Source: Fimenecus sp045593555 (GTDB lineage Bacteria; Bacillota; Clostridia; Oscillospirales; Acutalibacteraceae). Taken from it: a stretch of 42,487 bases of DNA. The first letter of the stretch is position 1, and every line of letters starts with the position of its first letter. The notes beneath the pieces were generated by a model. The model was not told the DNA's origin, made no database searches, and saw only the letters and a program-made list of their open reading frames with translations. A program made the position numbers and the translations under genes. The stretch is taken from contig JAZNWU010000039.1 of assembly GCA_045593555.1 (NCBI GenBank), positions 1 through 42,487 of the forward strand, read 5' to 3'. Below, one piece after another: positions 7,010 through 14,788 of this stretch.

Positions 7010-7044
7010 CTACATTTTGCACTGTGCACTTTGCATTTTGCACT
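7010..7044 (-). repeat. TGCAAA-type dispersed repeat, copy 1
   Basis: Read on the minus strand this is an AAGTGCAAAATG-AAAGTGCA pattern, shared with 17357-17395 (+), 27521-27551 (-) and 41592-41625 (+). It lies between the stop codon of the YfcC gene and the terminator hairpin. Confidence 0.7.
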
Positions 7045-8448
7045 TTAATTATATCCAATTGCAAGTCCAAACAATAATAACAAACAGGTTGCAACAAGAA
7101 TTGTAAATTGGATTTTAAATGTCCACTTGAACCATTTCAGATAACTGATTCCTGTCATACCAAGGCTTATTAAAAGCACAGGGTTTGTTGGATACATAAC
7201 ATTTGAGAAACCGTCACCGAAGGCAAATGCCATAACTGAAAGCTGTGATGAAATATCAAAAATCTGTGCAAGTGGCACGATTAACGGCATAAGCAAAAAT
7301 GCCTTTGCAGAGCCTGAACTTATGAAGAAATTAAGCACAAGAACAATTAAATAGATAAAGAGAATTACTGCACCCTTTGGCAGGCTTTCTGCAATTCCCA
7401 CAGCAGAATGAAGAAGTGTATCGAGAATTTTGCCTTCAATAAGAGTATATTTGATTGAGCTTGCCATTAAAATCATAAACACAGCAGGAATAATCGTTAC
7501 AATTCCACTACCAAAATTTTTGAGCAATTCTTTGCCTTTCATTCCCGTTACGATAACTGATACAAGACCTGCTACAAGGAACATAAGTGCCACGATAATC
7601 ATTGTGTAGTCCTGTAAAAATGTTAAGAAAACAGAACTTAAGACAACTAAAATTCCCGTACCGAGAATACCTGCGAAAAGGATAAGTGCTTTATCCATTT
7701 TCTTATTATCAACAAAATCGTCGTGAACCTCAATTTCATCAATAGGTTTTGCGATTTTCATTGCATGTCGCTTAACAAAAAAGTGAACGATAAGATAAAT
7801 AATTATAAATGCTATAAATCGAAGCCACATTCCCGAGAACATGGGAAGTCCTGCAAGCTCCTGTGCAACACCAACAGTAAACGGATTACATACACCTGAT
7901 GCAAAGCCACAACCTGCTGAAAGTATAGTCATTCCAAGACCTGTCAGCTCGTCCCAGCCAAGTGCCACGGAAAGTCCCACAACAATAGGAACTAAAGGTA
8001 CACACTCTTCAAGTGAACCTATAAAAGCACCCATTGACATAAAGAAGAACATAACAAGTGACAAAAGAATATATCTGTTCTGTCCGAACTTATGAACAAT
8101 CTTCTTCAGCATATATTCCATAAGTCCACACTTGTCAAGTGCTGTAAAAATACCACCAATAACAAGCAGGAAAATTATAACAGCAATAATTGCACCGCCA
8201 CCGTCAGCACCAAGAACAAGAAATGGTGACAAAATCCATTTGTAAAACGGCATACCACCTTCTACTGTTCTGAAGCTGTCAGTAACAATGGTTTCCATAC
8301 CATTTTCGTCAAGGACTCTTGTATATTCACCACCGGGAATTACAAAGGTGGAAGCATATGTTAAACACATAAGTGCAAAGATTATAACGATTGCACCTAT
8401 AAAGGATTTGACACTTATGCCAAGACCTTTCTTTTCGGTTTCTGCCAT
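7045..8448 (-). CDS. YfcC-family (DcuC-like) membrane transporter
   Basis: This integral membrane protein of 467 residues has about 11-13 hydrophobic segments. The N-terminal pattern I-P-G-G-E-Y-x-R and the G-A-F-I-G-S-L-E-E-C-V-P-L-V-P-I segment are typical of the YfcC family within the C4-dicarboxylate/basic-amino-acid carrier group (DcuC Pfam family). S-A-G-C-G-F-A-S-G-V-C-N-P-F-T and the late F-G-D-G-F-S-N-V-M-Y-P-T-N-P repeat-like motifs match the inverted-repeat hairpins of such secondary carriers. Its start lies four bases after the stop of the M20 peptidase gene, so the two are co-transcribed. The likely job is import of a peptide, acyl-amino acid or amino acid handled by that enzyme. 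The substrate is not determined by sequence. Confidence 0.85.
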   Translation of the reverse strand: MAETEKKGLGISVKSFIGAIVIIFALMCLTYASTFVIPGGEYTRVLDENGMETIVTDSFRTVEGGMPFYKWILSPFLVLGADGGGAIIAVIIFLLVIGGIFTALDKCGLMEYMLKKIVHKFGQNRYILLSLVMFFFMSMGAFIGSLEECVPLVPIVVGLSVALGWDELTGLGMTILSAGCGFASGVCNPFTVGVAQELAGLPMFSGMWLRFIAFIIIYLIVHFFVKRHAMKIAKPIDEIEVHDDFVDNKKMDKALILFAGILGTGILVVLSSVFLTFLQDYTMIIVALMFLVAGLVSVIVTGMKGKELLKNFGSGIVTIIPAVFMILMASSIKYTLIEGKILDTLLHSAVGIAESLPKGAVILFIYLIVLVLNFFISSGSAKAFLLMPLIVPLAQIFDISSQLSVMAFAFGDGFSNVMYPTNPVLLISLGMTGISYLKWFKWTFKIQFTILVATCLLLLFGLAIGYN

Positions 8449-8452
8449 TAAA

Positions 8453-9775
8453 TTATACCTCTTTAATTACATATTTATAGAAATCAACTGCAGGAGCAAG
8501 AGTGTCGATATTAACATTTTCATCGATACCGTGAACACTGCCATATTGCTGATTATCAATCTTGAATGGAACAAAACGAAGACAGTTATCACAAACTCTT
8601 GTGAAATATCTGCTGTCACTTGCACCATTCATAATATATGGAACAGGCTTGTATTCAGGGAATACAGTATTAACTGCCTTTTCGATGAATCTGAAAGGAG
8701 CACCGTTGAAATCAGAAATACCTGATTCCATACCGTCTTCAATAATTTCAGTTTCAATATCATATTTCTTTGCAAGTGCTGTAATTGCTTCAACACTTGA
8801 TTTTTTACCCTGATGATGAGAATAACGCATATTACCCACAACCCAAGCTTCCTGCGGAATAACATTTGAGCCGTCTGAACCCTTACTCATGGTAAAAGCA
8901 AGAGTTGTTCTGAGAAGTGCAGCACCTGATGGGGAAATCATAGGCATAACTTTCTGAAGTAAAGGCTTGAATGTATTTACATTTCCACAAGCCATCTTCA
9001 TAACACCACTCATTGTAGGAGCAAAACGAGAAAGCATTTCTTTGATTGTGTCTGACATCTGAACCTGGAAGCATTCTGCTTTTTCAGCCTCAACCATAAA
9101 TTTACCAAGTCTTACAAGTGGAGTGTCCTTACCGGGTGCAGAAGCGTGACCACCGTTTGACTTTGCTGTGAATTTAAGGTCCATATATCCCTTTTCACCG
9201 ACACCAATCATAGCAAAAGTACCGTCAGCACCACCGATTGGGTCATAAAGAATCATACCACCTTCATCAAGAACCATATAGAAGTGAAGTCCTCTTTCCT
9301 TTAACATAAGTGAAATTTTGTTACCACATTCGCCACCTGTTTCTTCAGTACAGGTTGACACGAAATATGTATCTCTCTTTGGAGTAAAGCCTTCCTTAAT
9401 AAGCTCTTCAGCAGCCTGGAACATCATTGAAAGACCACCCTTTGTATCAAGAGTGCCTCTGCCCCATACTCTGTCCTCTGCAATTTCACCTGAGAAAGGC
9501 GGATATTTCCACTCACCACTTGCCTCAACAACGTCATGGTGATTCATAAGCATAACAGGTTCTAAAGCACTATCAGTTCCCTTCCATTTAAGTAAAAGGC
9601 TACCATCAATTACTTCACATTCAAGAGTATTGAAAAGATTAGGATAAATTTCACGAAGTACCTTATGGAACTCTAAAAATTTAGTAATGTCTTTATTTTC
9701 TCTTGATGAAATTGTTTCGACTTTAATAAGCTTTGACAAAATTTCTGCATACTGCATAGTACGATTGTCACTCAT
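8453..9775 (-). CDS. M20-family metallopeptidase / acyl-amino-acid hydrolase
   Basis: This 440-residue cytoplasmic M20 enzyme belongs to the carboxypeptidase Ss1 / PM20D1-like branch. All di-zinc motifs are visible: N-H-H-D-V-V with His79 and Asp81; R-G-T-L-D-T-K-G-G with bridging Asp110; T-E-E-T-G-G with Glu144 as general base and Glu145 as ligand; D-E-G-G; the dimer-domain His in N-G-G-H-A-S-A-P; and the late ligand His in S-V-H-G-I-D-E-N-V. It should hydrolyse peptide or N-acyl-amino-acid bonds. It heads an operon with the YfcC-type transporter, an import-and-hydrolyse pairing that recalls abgB-abgT in arrangement. No signal peptide is present. Peptide versus N-acyl-amino-acid specificity cannot be decided here. 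Confidence 0.88.
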   Translation of the reverse strand: MSDNRTMQYAEILSKLIKVETISSRENKDITKFLEFHKVLREIYPNLFNTLECEVIDGSLLLKWKGTDSALEPVMLMNHHDVVEASGEWKYPPFSGEIAEDRVWGRGTLDTKGGLSMMFQAAEELIKEGFTPKRDTYFVSTCTEETGGECGNKISLMLKERGLHFYMVLDEGGMILYDPIGGADGTFAMIGVGEKGYMDLKFTAKSNGGHASAPGKDTPLVRLGKFMVEAEKAECFQVQMSDTIKEMLSRFAPTMSGVMKMACGNVNTFKPLLQKVMPMISPSGAALLRTTLAFTMSKGSDGSNVIPQEAWVVGNMRYSHHQGKKSSVEAITALAKKYDIETEIIEDGMESGISDFNGAPFRFIEKAVNTVFPEYKPVPYIMNGASDSRYFTRVCDNCLRFVPFKIDNQQYGSVHGIDENVNIDTLAPAVDFYKYVIKEV

Positions 9776-9805
9776 TTTTTACATCTCCCAAAAAATAATT
9801 AATTC

Positions 9806-9814
9806 ATTATATCA
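9806..9814 (-). promoter_or_regulatory. Extended -10 promoter of the M20-YfcC operon
   Basis: On the minus strand TGATATAAT forms an extended -10 box about 30 bases before the M20 start codon. I see no convincing -35 box. The ribosome site GGGAGATG lies between it and the ATG. Confidence 0.5.
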
Positions 9815-9899
9815 TATCCAAAATACAAAATAAAGACTAATTGCAAAAAAATGGTGCTATAATTGGCAAAAATTAGTACATGATTTAATGCTTAAATTA

Positions 9900-9928
9900 T
9901 TGAATTTTACGCCAGAAAATGTTACAAT
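9900..9928 (+). promoter_or_regulatory. Promoter of the secreted DUF4474 gene
   Basis: TTGAAT (9900-9905) and TACAAT (9923-9928) are 17 bases apart, with about 32 bases of leader to the ATG at 9967. An alternative extended -10, TGCTATAAT at 9855-9863, lies farther upstream and lacks a -35 box. Confidence 0.6.
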
Positions 9929-9966
9929 TACCAATAGTGATTTTTTACTTGAAAGGATTACAGATT

Positions 9967-11154
9967 ATGAAACTATTAAAAAAGATTACTGCTGTGATTT
10001 TATCACTTGTTCTTATCTGCACTATTGCAACTCCTGTTCTTGCAGCAGAGCAGACACCTGAAACACGTGCAGAATATGTTGAAATGCTTGCTGACGAAGG
10101 TTATCCTGCAATTACAACTGAAGAATTCCTTTTAAAATGGAAGGCTGCCGGTGATTTCTTCCGTACAATGACAGATGGCAGATTCCCATCAGACGAAAAA
10201 ATTGACATTTCATTTGACAAATTTCTTACTGACGCAAATCTTTATATTGTAAAAAACAGTGGAATTAATATGGAAGCTATTCTTCGTAATCTTCCACCTC
10301 TCAACAATCTTTCATCACTTGTTGTGGAAACATTTGAGATTGACACAGTAGCATTCAGAGAAGAAATGTACAGACTTTGTAAAGAAAGTGACGAAGCAGG
10401 TACAGGCTTAGGTGGCTTATACTTGTTTATCGGTGCTTATATGAGCATTATCGATAAGATTGAAGTTTTTGCTGAGCCTACTGATGACCCTGTTGTTTAT
10501 CAGGTTTGCTTTAATATGATTTATCGTGACGGTGGTTATGATACAATCCGTACAGGTATGTATATCAATACTGAAACAGGGGATATGGGTAACTTTGACG
10601 GTAAAGGTATGTTAGGCCTTGGCTTTAACTTCAATTTCAGCGAAATGGTTGTCTATACAGTTGTTGATGCTTGGACAAGAAATTTAGGTTTTGCAGTTAC
10701 TTATGATATCCTTGCAAATGCCATCGGTGTTTATGATTACGAAACAAGAAGATACCACTTCGATTATGACGGACTCGAGTGGATGATTCAGGTATGGAAA
10801 GGCACATATTTCTATGTTACAAATGGTGCTGAAGTTGGTCTTTACAACAGAGTTCCGGGTGAAGAAATGGGTACTTTCTACAACTGTGCTACTGATGAAC
10901 AGATGATGGAAATGCAAATGAAGCTTTCATATAAGGATACCGTCCTTATAAACACAGCACCACAAAAGCATTGGTGGCTTACAGGCTTCCATTTAAGTGG
11001 AACAGTTTACGAACCTGCATGTCTTACAATGGAATATTCAATCGTATTCCCTGATTTGACAATGCTTGAAGCATTTACAGATGCTATGGACAAAGAAGAA
11101 AACGGCGACGCAACATATACAGTTGACGGCACAAAGGTTTCAGTTGTCTGGTAA
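9967..11154 (+). CDS. Secreted DUF4474-type protein of unknown function
   Basis: This exported protein is 395 residues long. The signal peptide M-K-L-L-K-K-I then a hydrophobic core ends in T-P-V-L-A-A near residue 27, a signal peptidase I site. The C-terminal ~180 residues match the pattern I associate with DUF4474: G-V-Y-D-Y-E-T-R-R-Y-H-F-D-Y-D, then W-M-I-Q-V-W-K-G-T-Y-F, then G-A-E-V-G-L-Y, then H-W-W-L-T-G-F. That domain is found in many Clostridia and has no known activity. I chose ATG 9967 because it starts the signal peptide and has the ribosome site GAAAGGA; upstream codons lack both. It is monocistronic, ended by the hairpin at 11177, and converges on the A-C-T operon. No catalytic motif is evident. 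Confidence 0.75.
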   Translation: MKLLKKITAVILSLVLICTIATPVLAAEQTPETRAEYVEMLADEGYPAITTEEFLLKWKAAGDFFRTMTDGRFPSDEKIDISFDKFLTDANLYIVKNSGINMEAILRNLPPLNNLSSLVVETFEIDTVAFREEMYRLCKESDEAGTGLGGLYLFIGAYMSIIDKIEVFAEPTDDPVVYQVCFNMIYRDGGYDTIRTGMYINTETGDMGNFDGKGMLGLGFNFNFSEMVVYTVVDAWTRNLGFAVTYDILANAIGVYDYETRRYHFDYDGLEWMIQVWKGTYFYVTNGAEVGLYNRVPGEEMGTFYNCATDEQMMEMQMKLSYKDTVLINTAPQKHWWLTGFHLSGTVYEPACLTMEYSIVFPDLTMLEAFTDAMDKEENGDATYTVDGTKVSVVW

Positions 11155-11176
11155 TCCAATTTATAATATAAAAATA

Positions 11177-11211
11177 ACGGAGAGTGGCTAAACCATTCTC
11201 CGTTTTTTTTT
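11177..11211 (+). terminator. Terminator of the DUF4474 gene
   Basis: ACGGAGAGTGG (11177-11187) pairs with CCATTCTCCGT (11193-11203), followed by eight or more T residues. Confidence 0.9.
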
Positions 11212-11246
11212 GTTGTATCGGATAATTTTCACTCTGTATTTTACAT

Positions 11247-11280
11247 AAAAAAACCCTCGCAACCAGATGGTCGCAAAGGG
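11247..11280 (-). terminator. Terminator of the A-C-T operon
   Basis: On the minus strand CCCTTTGCGACC pairs with GGTTGCGAGGG around an ATCT loop, followed by seven T residues. It sits 17 bases past the carrier-protein stop codon. Confidence 0.88.
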
Positions 11281-11296
11281 CTTTGTCCGGGCAATT

Positions 11297-11524
11297 TTAT
11301 TTTCTTACAGATGCAATATACTGTGCCATTTCACCGACTGTTTTATGGTCGATAAAATCTCTTGCTTTAAGGTCAACACCGAAAATAGTTTTAACATCTG
11401 TTACAACACACATTGTGTCAAATGAACTCATTTCAAGATCAGCTTTAAAATTGCTATCGGGAGAGATGTCTTCGACTTCCACGTAGTTTTCAAGGATTTC
11501 AACAAGCTGTGTGAATTCTTGCAT
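11297..11524 (-). CDS. Carrier protein of the A-C-T operon
   Basis: This 75-residue acyl/peptidyl carrier protein should hold the substrate as a phosphopantetheine thioester for the condensation enzyme encoded upstream. The attachment motif is D-L-E-M-S-S-F-D with Ser34; as in the paralogue at 5012 the canonical Asp before Ser is replaced by Ser. T-V-G-E-M-A-Q-Y-I-A-S forms the last helix. The ATG lies inside the end of the condensation gene, out of frame, with an overlap of about 97 bases. The ribosome site is GAAAGGAA inside that upstream gene. No phosphopantetheinyl transferase or thioesterase gene is in the window, so activation and release must come from elsewhere or from a step not visible here. 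Confidence 0.88.
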   Translation of the reverse strand: MQEFTQLVEILENYVEVEDISPDSNFKADLEMSSFDTMCVVTDVKTIFGVDLKARDFIDHKTVGEMAQYIASVRK

Positions 11525-12978
11525 TCTGGTTTACCGTTCCTTTCTGCATCTGTAAGTGCGATTTTATCTAATATTTCACCGACTGTAATGTCAGGATTTT
11601 CAGCACCAATAACGAGTGCTTTAGCGATTTTTGTATAGAGAATACGAAGGTCATATTCTGCAGGAGGCTCTTTTCTGTATTCAAAACAGAAGTCAAGACC
11701 ATTATCCTGTTTTCTATGTCTGATTGTTACATAGAGAGGAATCATTGTAGAGCCGTTATTGTACCAGATACTCTTGGCAGTCTTTTCCATTTCCTCGTCA
11801 ATATATATGCTCTTCATAAGTGGCTGATATGAAAGACCAAAGCTGTCATATGTTGAGTCGGATTTTGAATCTTCAGGCATAGATTTGTGTCTTTCCTTAA
11901 GAGTATCCATGAAGCTCAAGCTTGCATGCTGATACATTTCGTTCTGAACATCGGAAATCTTCTGAATTGCTTCACAGAATGTTTCTTCCGGCTTGATAAT
12001 ACTTCTCATTGGTAAGAAGTTGATGCGAAGACCACCTGATTTCTTTTCTGCAATTGTACCACGACGGTTGATAATCATTTTGAATGAAACATCTTCCTGA
12101 TTATCGTTAAAGCATGAAAGACCTGTACGCACACCCATTGAAAGAACAGCAAATATTGAAAGATTTCTGTCAGCACAAAGCTTCATAATCTTGTCACTGT
12201 CTTCAGCACTCATACTCATATTGAAAATGTCAGCATCAGGAAGACCTGAATGAATATCAGCATATCTTTGACCGGGGTTCTGTTCCTGCTGATGTTTAAG
12301 ACGATTGTCAATCAGAAAGTCAGTAAAGATTGGCTCAGTTGACTTTGCGAGTGAATCATACCAGTATTTCTTGTCGATTTCACACTGTTCCGATTCCTGA
12401 TATTCAAGTTCTTTCTCAAGAACAGGGATATATGGTCTCATTGGCTTTGGATAAGCTGTACCCTGAGTCTTGTTCTTGTAGATTTCAATAACATCATTTA
12501 AGAACATCTTGACTGAAAAAGCATCCATTGCAAGGTGATGGAATCTTATGAAAAGTCCGTGATAACCATTCTTGAATTTAACAATGGCAATCTTGTGAAC
12601 TTCACATTCATACATAGGAATATTCTGTCTTGAAATTTTTGTAAGCTCTTCTTCAGCCTCTTCAACTGTTTTATGACTGTAATCCCAGTCCTCAATAACA
12701 AGCTCACTTTTTTCAGTAACATACTGATGAAGATTAAGACTGACTTTTTTATCCTTTGTGAAACGAAGTCGCATTGTGTCACAACGCTCAATTGCTTCAT
12801 AAATGGACTCTTTCATAATATTTTCGTCCATTTTGCCCTGCCAGTAATATCCGCAACCAATGTTGTTGACAGGATATCCTGAACCGTACTTTAAGGACAT
12901 TAAGAACATCATTTTCTGTGAGTTGGAGATGGGATACGCTTTAACGATTTGACCGTTACGCAATTTCTTTTCTATCAT
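11428..12978 (-). CDS. Stand-alone NRPS-type condensation protein
   Basis: This 516-residue free-standing condensation-domain protein belongs to the chloramphenicol-acetyltransferase-like superfamily. The active-site motif is R-F-H-H-L-A-M-D-A-F at residues ~146-154, with His148 as the catalytic residue and Asp152 structural; the usual final Gly of HHxxxDG is Ala. M-I-I-N-R-R followed by L-R-I-N-F-L-P-M-R matches the later core motifs. It should join a carrier-bound acyl or aminoacyl group to an amine or alcohol. The start ATG overlaps the stop of the adenylating ligase gene (ATGA). The recognisable domain ends near residue 484 (L-T-D-A-E-R-N). The last ~32 residues are encoded across the start of the carrier gene in another frame and look like unselected sequence. 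Product is unknown. Confidence 0.82.
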   Translation of the reverse strand: MIEKKLRNGQIVKAYPISNSQKMMFLMSLKYGSGYPVNNIGCGYYWQGKMDENIMKESIYEAIERCDTMRLRFTKDKKVSLNLHQYVTEKSELVIEDWDYSHKTVEEAEEELTKISRQNIPMYECEVHKIAIVKFKNGYHGLFIRFHHLAMDAFSVKMFLNDVIEIYKNKTQGTAYPKPMRPYIPVLEKELEYQESEQCEIDKKYWYDSLAKSTEPIFTDFLIDNRLKHQQEQNPGQRYADIHSGLPDADIFNMSMSAEDSDKIMKLCADRNLSIFAVLSMGVRTGLSCFNDNQEDVSFKMIINRRGTIAEKKSGGLRINFLPMRSIIKPEETFCEAIQKISDVQNEMYQHASLSFMDTLKERHKSMPEDSKSDSTYDSFGLSYQPLMKSIYIDEEMEKTAKSIWYNNGSTMIPLYVTIRHRKQDNGLDFCFEYRKEPPAEYDLRILYTKIAKALVIGAENPDITVGEILDKIALTDAERNGKPECKNSHSLLKSLKTTWKSKTSLPIAILKLILK

Positions 12979-14531
12979 TTTGCTTCATCCTCTGCAAAAC
13001 TAAACTGTGCTCTTTTGATTTTGCCTGTTGAGGTTCTTTCAAAAGGAGTTTCTCTAATGATAAATGAATGAATATGTCTGTCAGTATTCATTGTAGAGTT
13101 AACTCTGTCAACAATTTTGCTGATTTCAGCAGAAATATCAGTAATACCCATAGCACCAGCCAATGCTTCGTCAGGGAATATTTCTGCAATAATTGTATCT
13201 TTTTCGCCACGGACAACGATTTCCTTGACAATTCCGTCGTCAACAAATTTATTTTCAAGCTCTTCAGGTGAAATATTTTCACCGTTTGAAAGAATTATAA
13301 GATTTTTCTTTCTGCCAACAAGGTAGATATGACCATTTTCAATATACCCAAGGTCACCTGTGTGTAAATATCCGTCTTCTGTAAAGCTTTCAGCAGTTCT
13401 TTCAGGCTTTTTGTAGTATCCAAGCATAACTGATGGACCTTTGACCTGAATTTCGCCGTCAACAACTCTTACATCATCAACACCTGTGAGAACACCGTTT
13501 GAATATTTGTTATCTCCTGAAAAGTCAGATGTTGTAATACGAGGACTACATTCACTCATACCATAACCCTGACGGGCAGTAATTCCGTATTTTGCAAATT
13601 CGTCAATCAATGCACCACTTAAAAAGGCACTACCTGCAATAAATCTTGTAAGGCGTTTACCCACAACAAGCTCAGCAGCCTGACGAGGAGTCATTTCAGG
13701 ATGTTTCTTTTCTGCAATTTTAATCTTTGTGATAATAGCTTTACAGAGAAGTGGAACAATTCTTGTGTTTGTTGGTTCAAATATAAGGAAGTTTCTGTAT
13801 ATATTTGTGAGTGCACCGTTAAGACAGATAGTTGCTCCGTCATAAAGAACCTTAAGCACATCACAAGCGTAACAGAAAACATGGTGCATAGGTAAAACTG
13901 AAAGACAAATCTCACCATCTGCTGCTTTGTATGTATCGTAGCAGGAGTTGGAAGCAAGGTTGTGGTTTGAAAGCATAACACCTTTTCTTTCACCTGTTGT
14001 ACCTGATGTATAAATAATTAATGCACAGTCATAAGGGTTTATTTCAATATCTGAAAGGTGAGCATATTCAGAGTCTGATGAATATGTCTTGAAAATATTG
14101 TCAAACCAACGCCAGTCACCGAGAGATACAACCTGACGGATACCTTTATATGTTTTCTGGATTTCTTCTGCTTTACCTAAAAATTCTTCTTCACAGAAAA
14201 GCATCTCAATATCAGCATCACGGAAGAGCACACAAGCTTCTTCTACAGAGATGTTAGGGTCAAAAGGGACAACAACATTACCACTGCAAATCATACCTGT
14301 AAGACAGGCGATATATTCATAACTTGTCTTACCGATAAAAGCAATATGCATTTTTTCTTTTTCAATGGTCTTTATGTATCTGCTGACAGCAAAGCAATCT
14401 TCACGGAATTCTGAAAAATTCTTAATATAGATTTCAGTATCACGGATAAACTTGCAAAAATCTTTTTCGCTGTATTTTTCAGCGGCAAAATTTACAATAT
14501 CCTTTACTGTTGAAAGTTGTGTTTTATTCAT
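12975..14531 (-). CDS. AMP-dependent ligase / stand-alone adenylation protein
   Basis: This 518-residue member of the acyl-CoA synthetase / NRPS adenylation superfamily activates a carboxylate as its adenylate and probably loads it on the carrier protein. The phosphate-binding loop Y-T-S-G-T-T-G-E-R-K-G-V covers residues ~174-185. Y-G-M-S-E-C-S-P is the motif after the substrate pocket, and Y-L-H-T-G-D-L-G-Y holds the ribose-binding Asp. G-R-K-K-N-L-I-I-L-S-N-G-E-N-I-S-P-E-E is the hinge region, and T-S-T-G-K-I-K-R near the end carries the catalytic Lys. The presence of S-N-G-E-N-I and the overall length suggest fatty or aryl acids at least as much as amino acids. It is the first gene of the A-C-T operon, with ribosome site GAAAGG. 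Confidence 0.88.
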   Translation of the reverse strand: MNKTQLSTVKDIVNFAAEKYSEKDFCKFIRDTEIYIKNFSEFREDCFAVSRYIKTIEKEKMHIAFIGKTSYEYIACLTGMICSGNVVVPFDPNISVEEACVLFRDADIEMLFCEEEFLGKAEEIQKTYKGIRQVVSLGDWRWFDNIFKTYSSDSEYAHLSDIEINPYDCALIIYTSGTTGERKGVMLSNHNLASNSCYDTYKAADGEICLSVLPMHHVFCYACDVLKVLYDGATICLNGALTNIYRNFLIFEPTNTRIVPLLCKAIITKIKIAEKKHPEMTPRQAAELVVGKRLTRFIAGSAFLSGALIDEFAKYGITARQGYGMSECSPRITTSDFSGDNKYSNGVLTGVDDVRVVDGEIQVKGPSVMLGYYKKPERTAESFTEDGYLHTGDLGYIENGHIYLVGRKKNLIILSNGENISPEELENKFVDDGIVKEIVVRGEKDTIIAEIFPDEALAGAMGITDISAEISKIVDRVNSTMNTDRHIHSFIIRETPFERTSTGKIKRAQFSFAEDEAK

Positions 14532-14563
14532 ATATATTTATATAACCTTTCATTTTCTCAATT

Positions 14564-14569
14564 ATTATA
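14564..14569 (-). promoter_or_regulatory. Possible second -10 box for the A-C-T operon
   Basis: On the minus strand a perfect TATAAT lies 33 bases before the ligase ATG, but the -35 position (around 14587-14593) matches poorly. Confidence 0.35.
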
Positions 14570-14634
14570 CGAAATACTCAACAAAAGAAGTATTTATGTT
14601 GAACATACGACACTGCTCGATTTTATCCGTTAGA

Positions 14635-14663
14635 ATTTTACTATATGGGTTGACACTTGTCAA
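14635..14663 (-). promoter_or_regulatory. Promoter of the A-C-T operon with palindrome
   Basis: On the minus strand TTGACA (14663-14658) lies 17 bases before TAAAAT (14640-14635). The -35 box is one arm of a perfect palindrome, TTGACACTTGTCAA at 14650-14663, so a dimeric regulator could bind there and block the promoter. The box pair resembles the orphan carrier-gene promoter at 4900-4928. The predicted leader is about 100 bases. Confidence 0.65.
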
Positions 14664-14719
14664 GGAAATAAGGATAAGTTTTACACTTTTGAGATTTTGT
14701 CATTTTTTATCAAACAATA

Positions 14720-14748
14720 TTGAAGAAATGAAAAAATAGATGTATAAT
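14720..14748 (+). promoter_or_regulatory. Promoter of the ceramidase-like gene
   Basis: TTGAAG (14720-14725) and a perfect TATAAT (14743-14748) are 17 bases apart. The leader is about 34 bases and contains the ribosome site CCAAGGGGG. The palindrome at 14650-14663 is centred about 65 bases upstream of the -35 box. Confidence 0.75.
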
Positions 14749-14788
14749 ATATAGAATAAATTAAATAACCTCCAAGGGGGATTTATCT

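Noticed and set aside
6982..7044. CRISPR-like repetition in the TGCAAA stretches
   Set aside because: The short repeats are irregular, lack unique spacers of constant length and no cas gene is present anywhere in the window.
11428..11524. Frameshift splitting a condensation-carrier fusion
   Set aside because: The carrier has its own ATG and ribosome site, and the paralogue at 5012 keeps the same start and site. A stable gene overlap is more likely than a recent frameshift, though homologues could overturn this.
14650..14678. Plus-strand promoter using TTGACA at 14650
   Set aside because: The -10 position holds GATAAG, a poor match, whereas TTGAAG-N17-TATAAT at 14720-14748 is much better and closer to the gene. 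The TTGACA is better explained as an arm of the palindrome.
14452..14739. Open frame overlapping the ligase start and the intergenic promoter region
   Set aside because: It covers two convincing promoters and the ligase start on the other strand, lacks a ribosome site and matches nothing recognisable.
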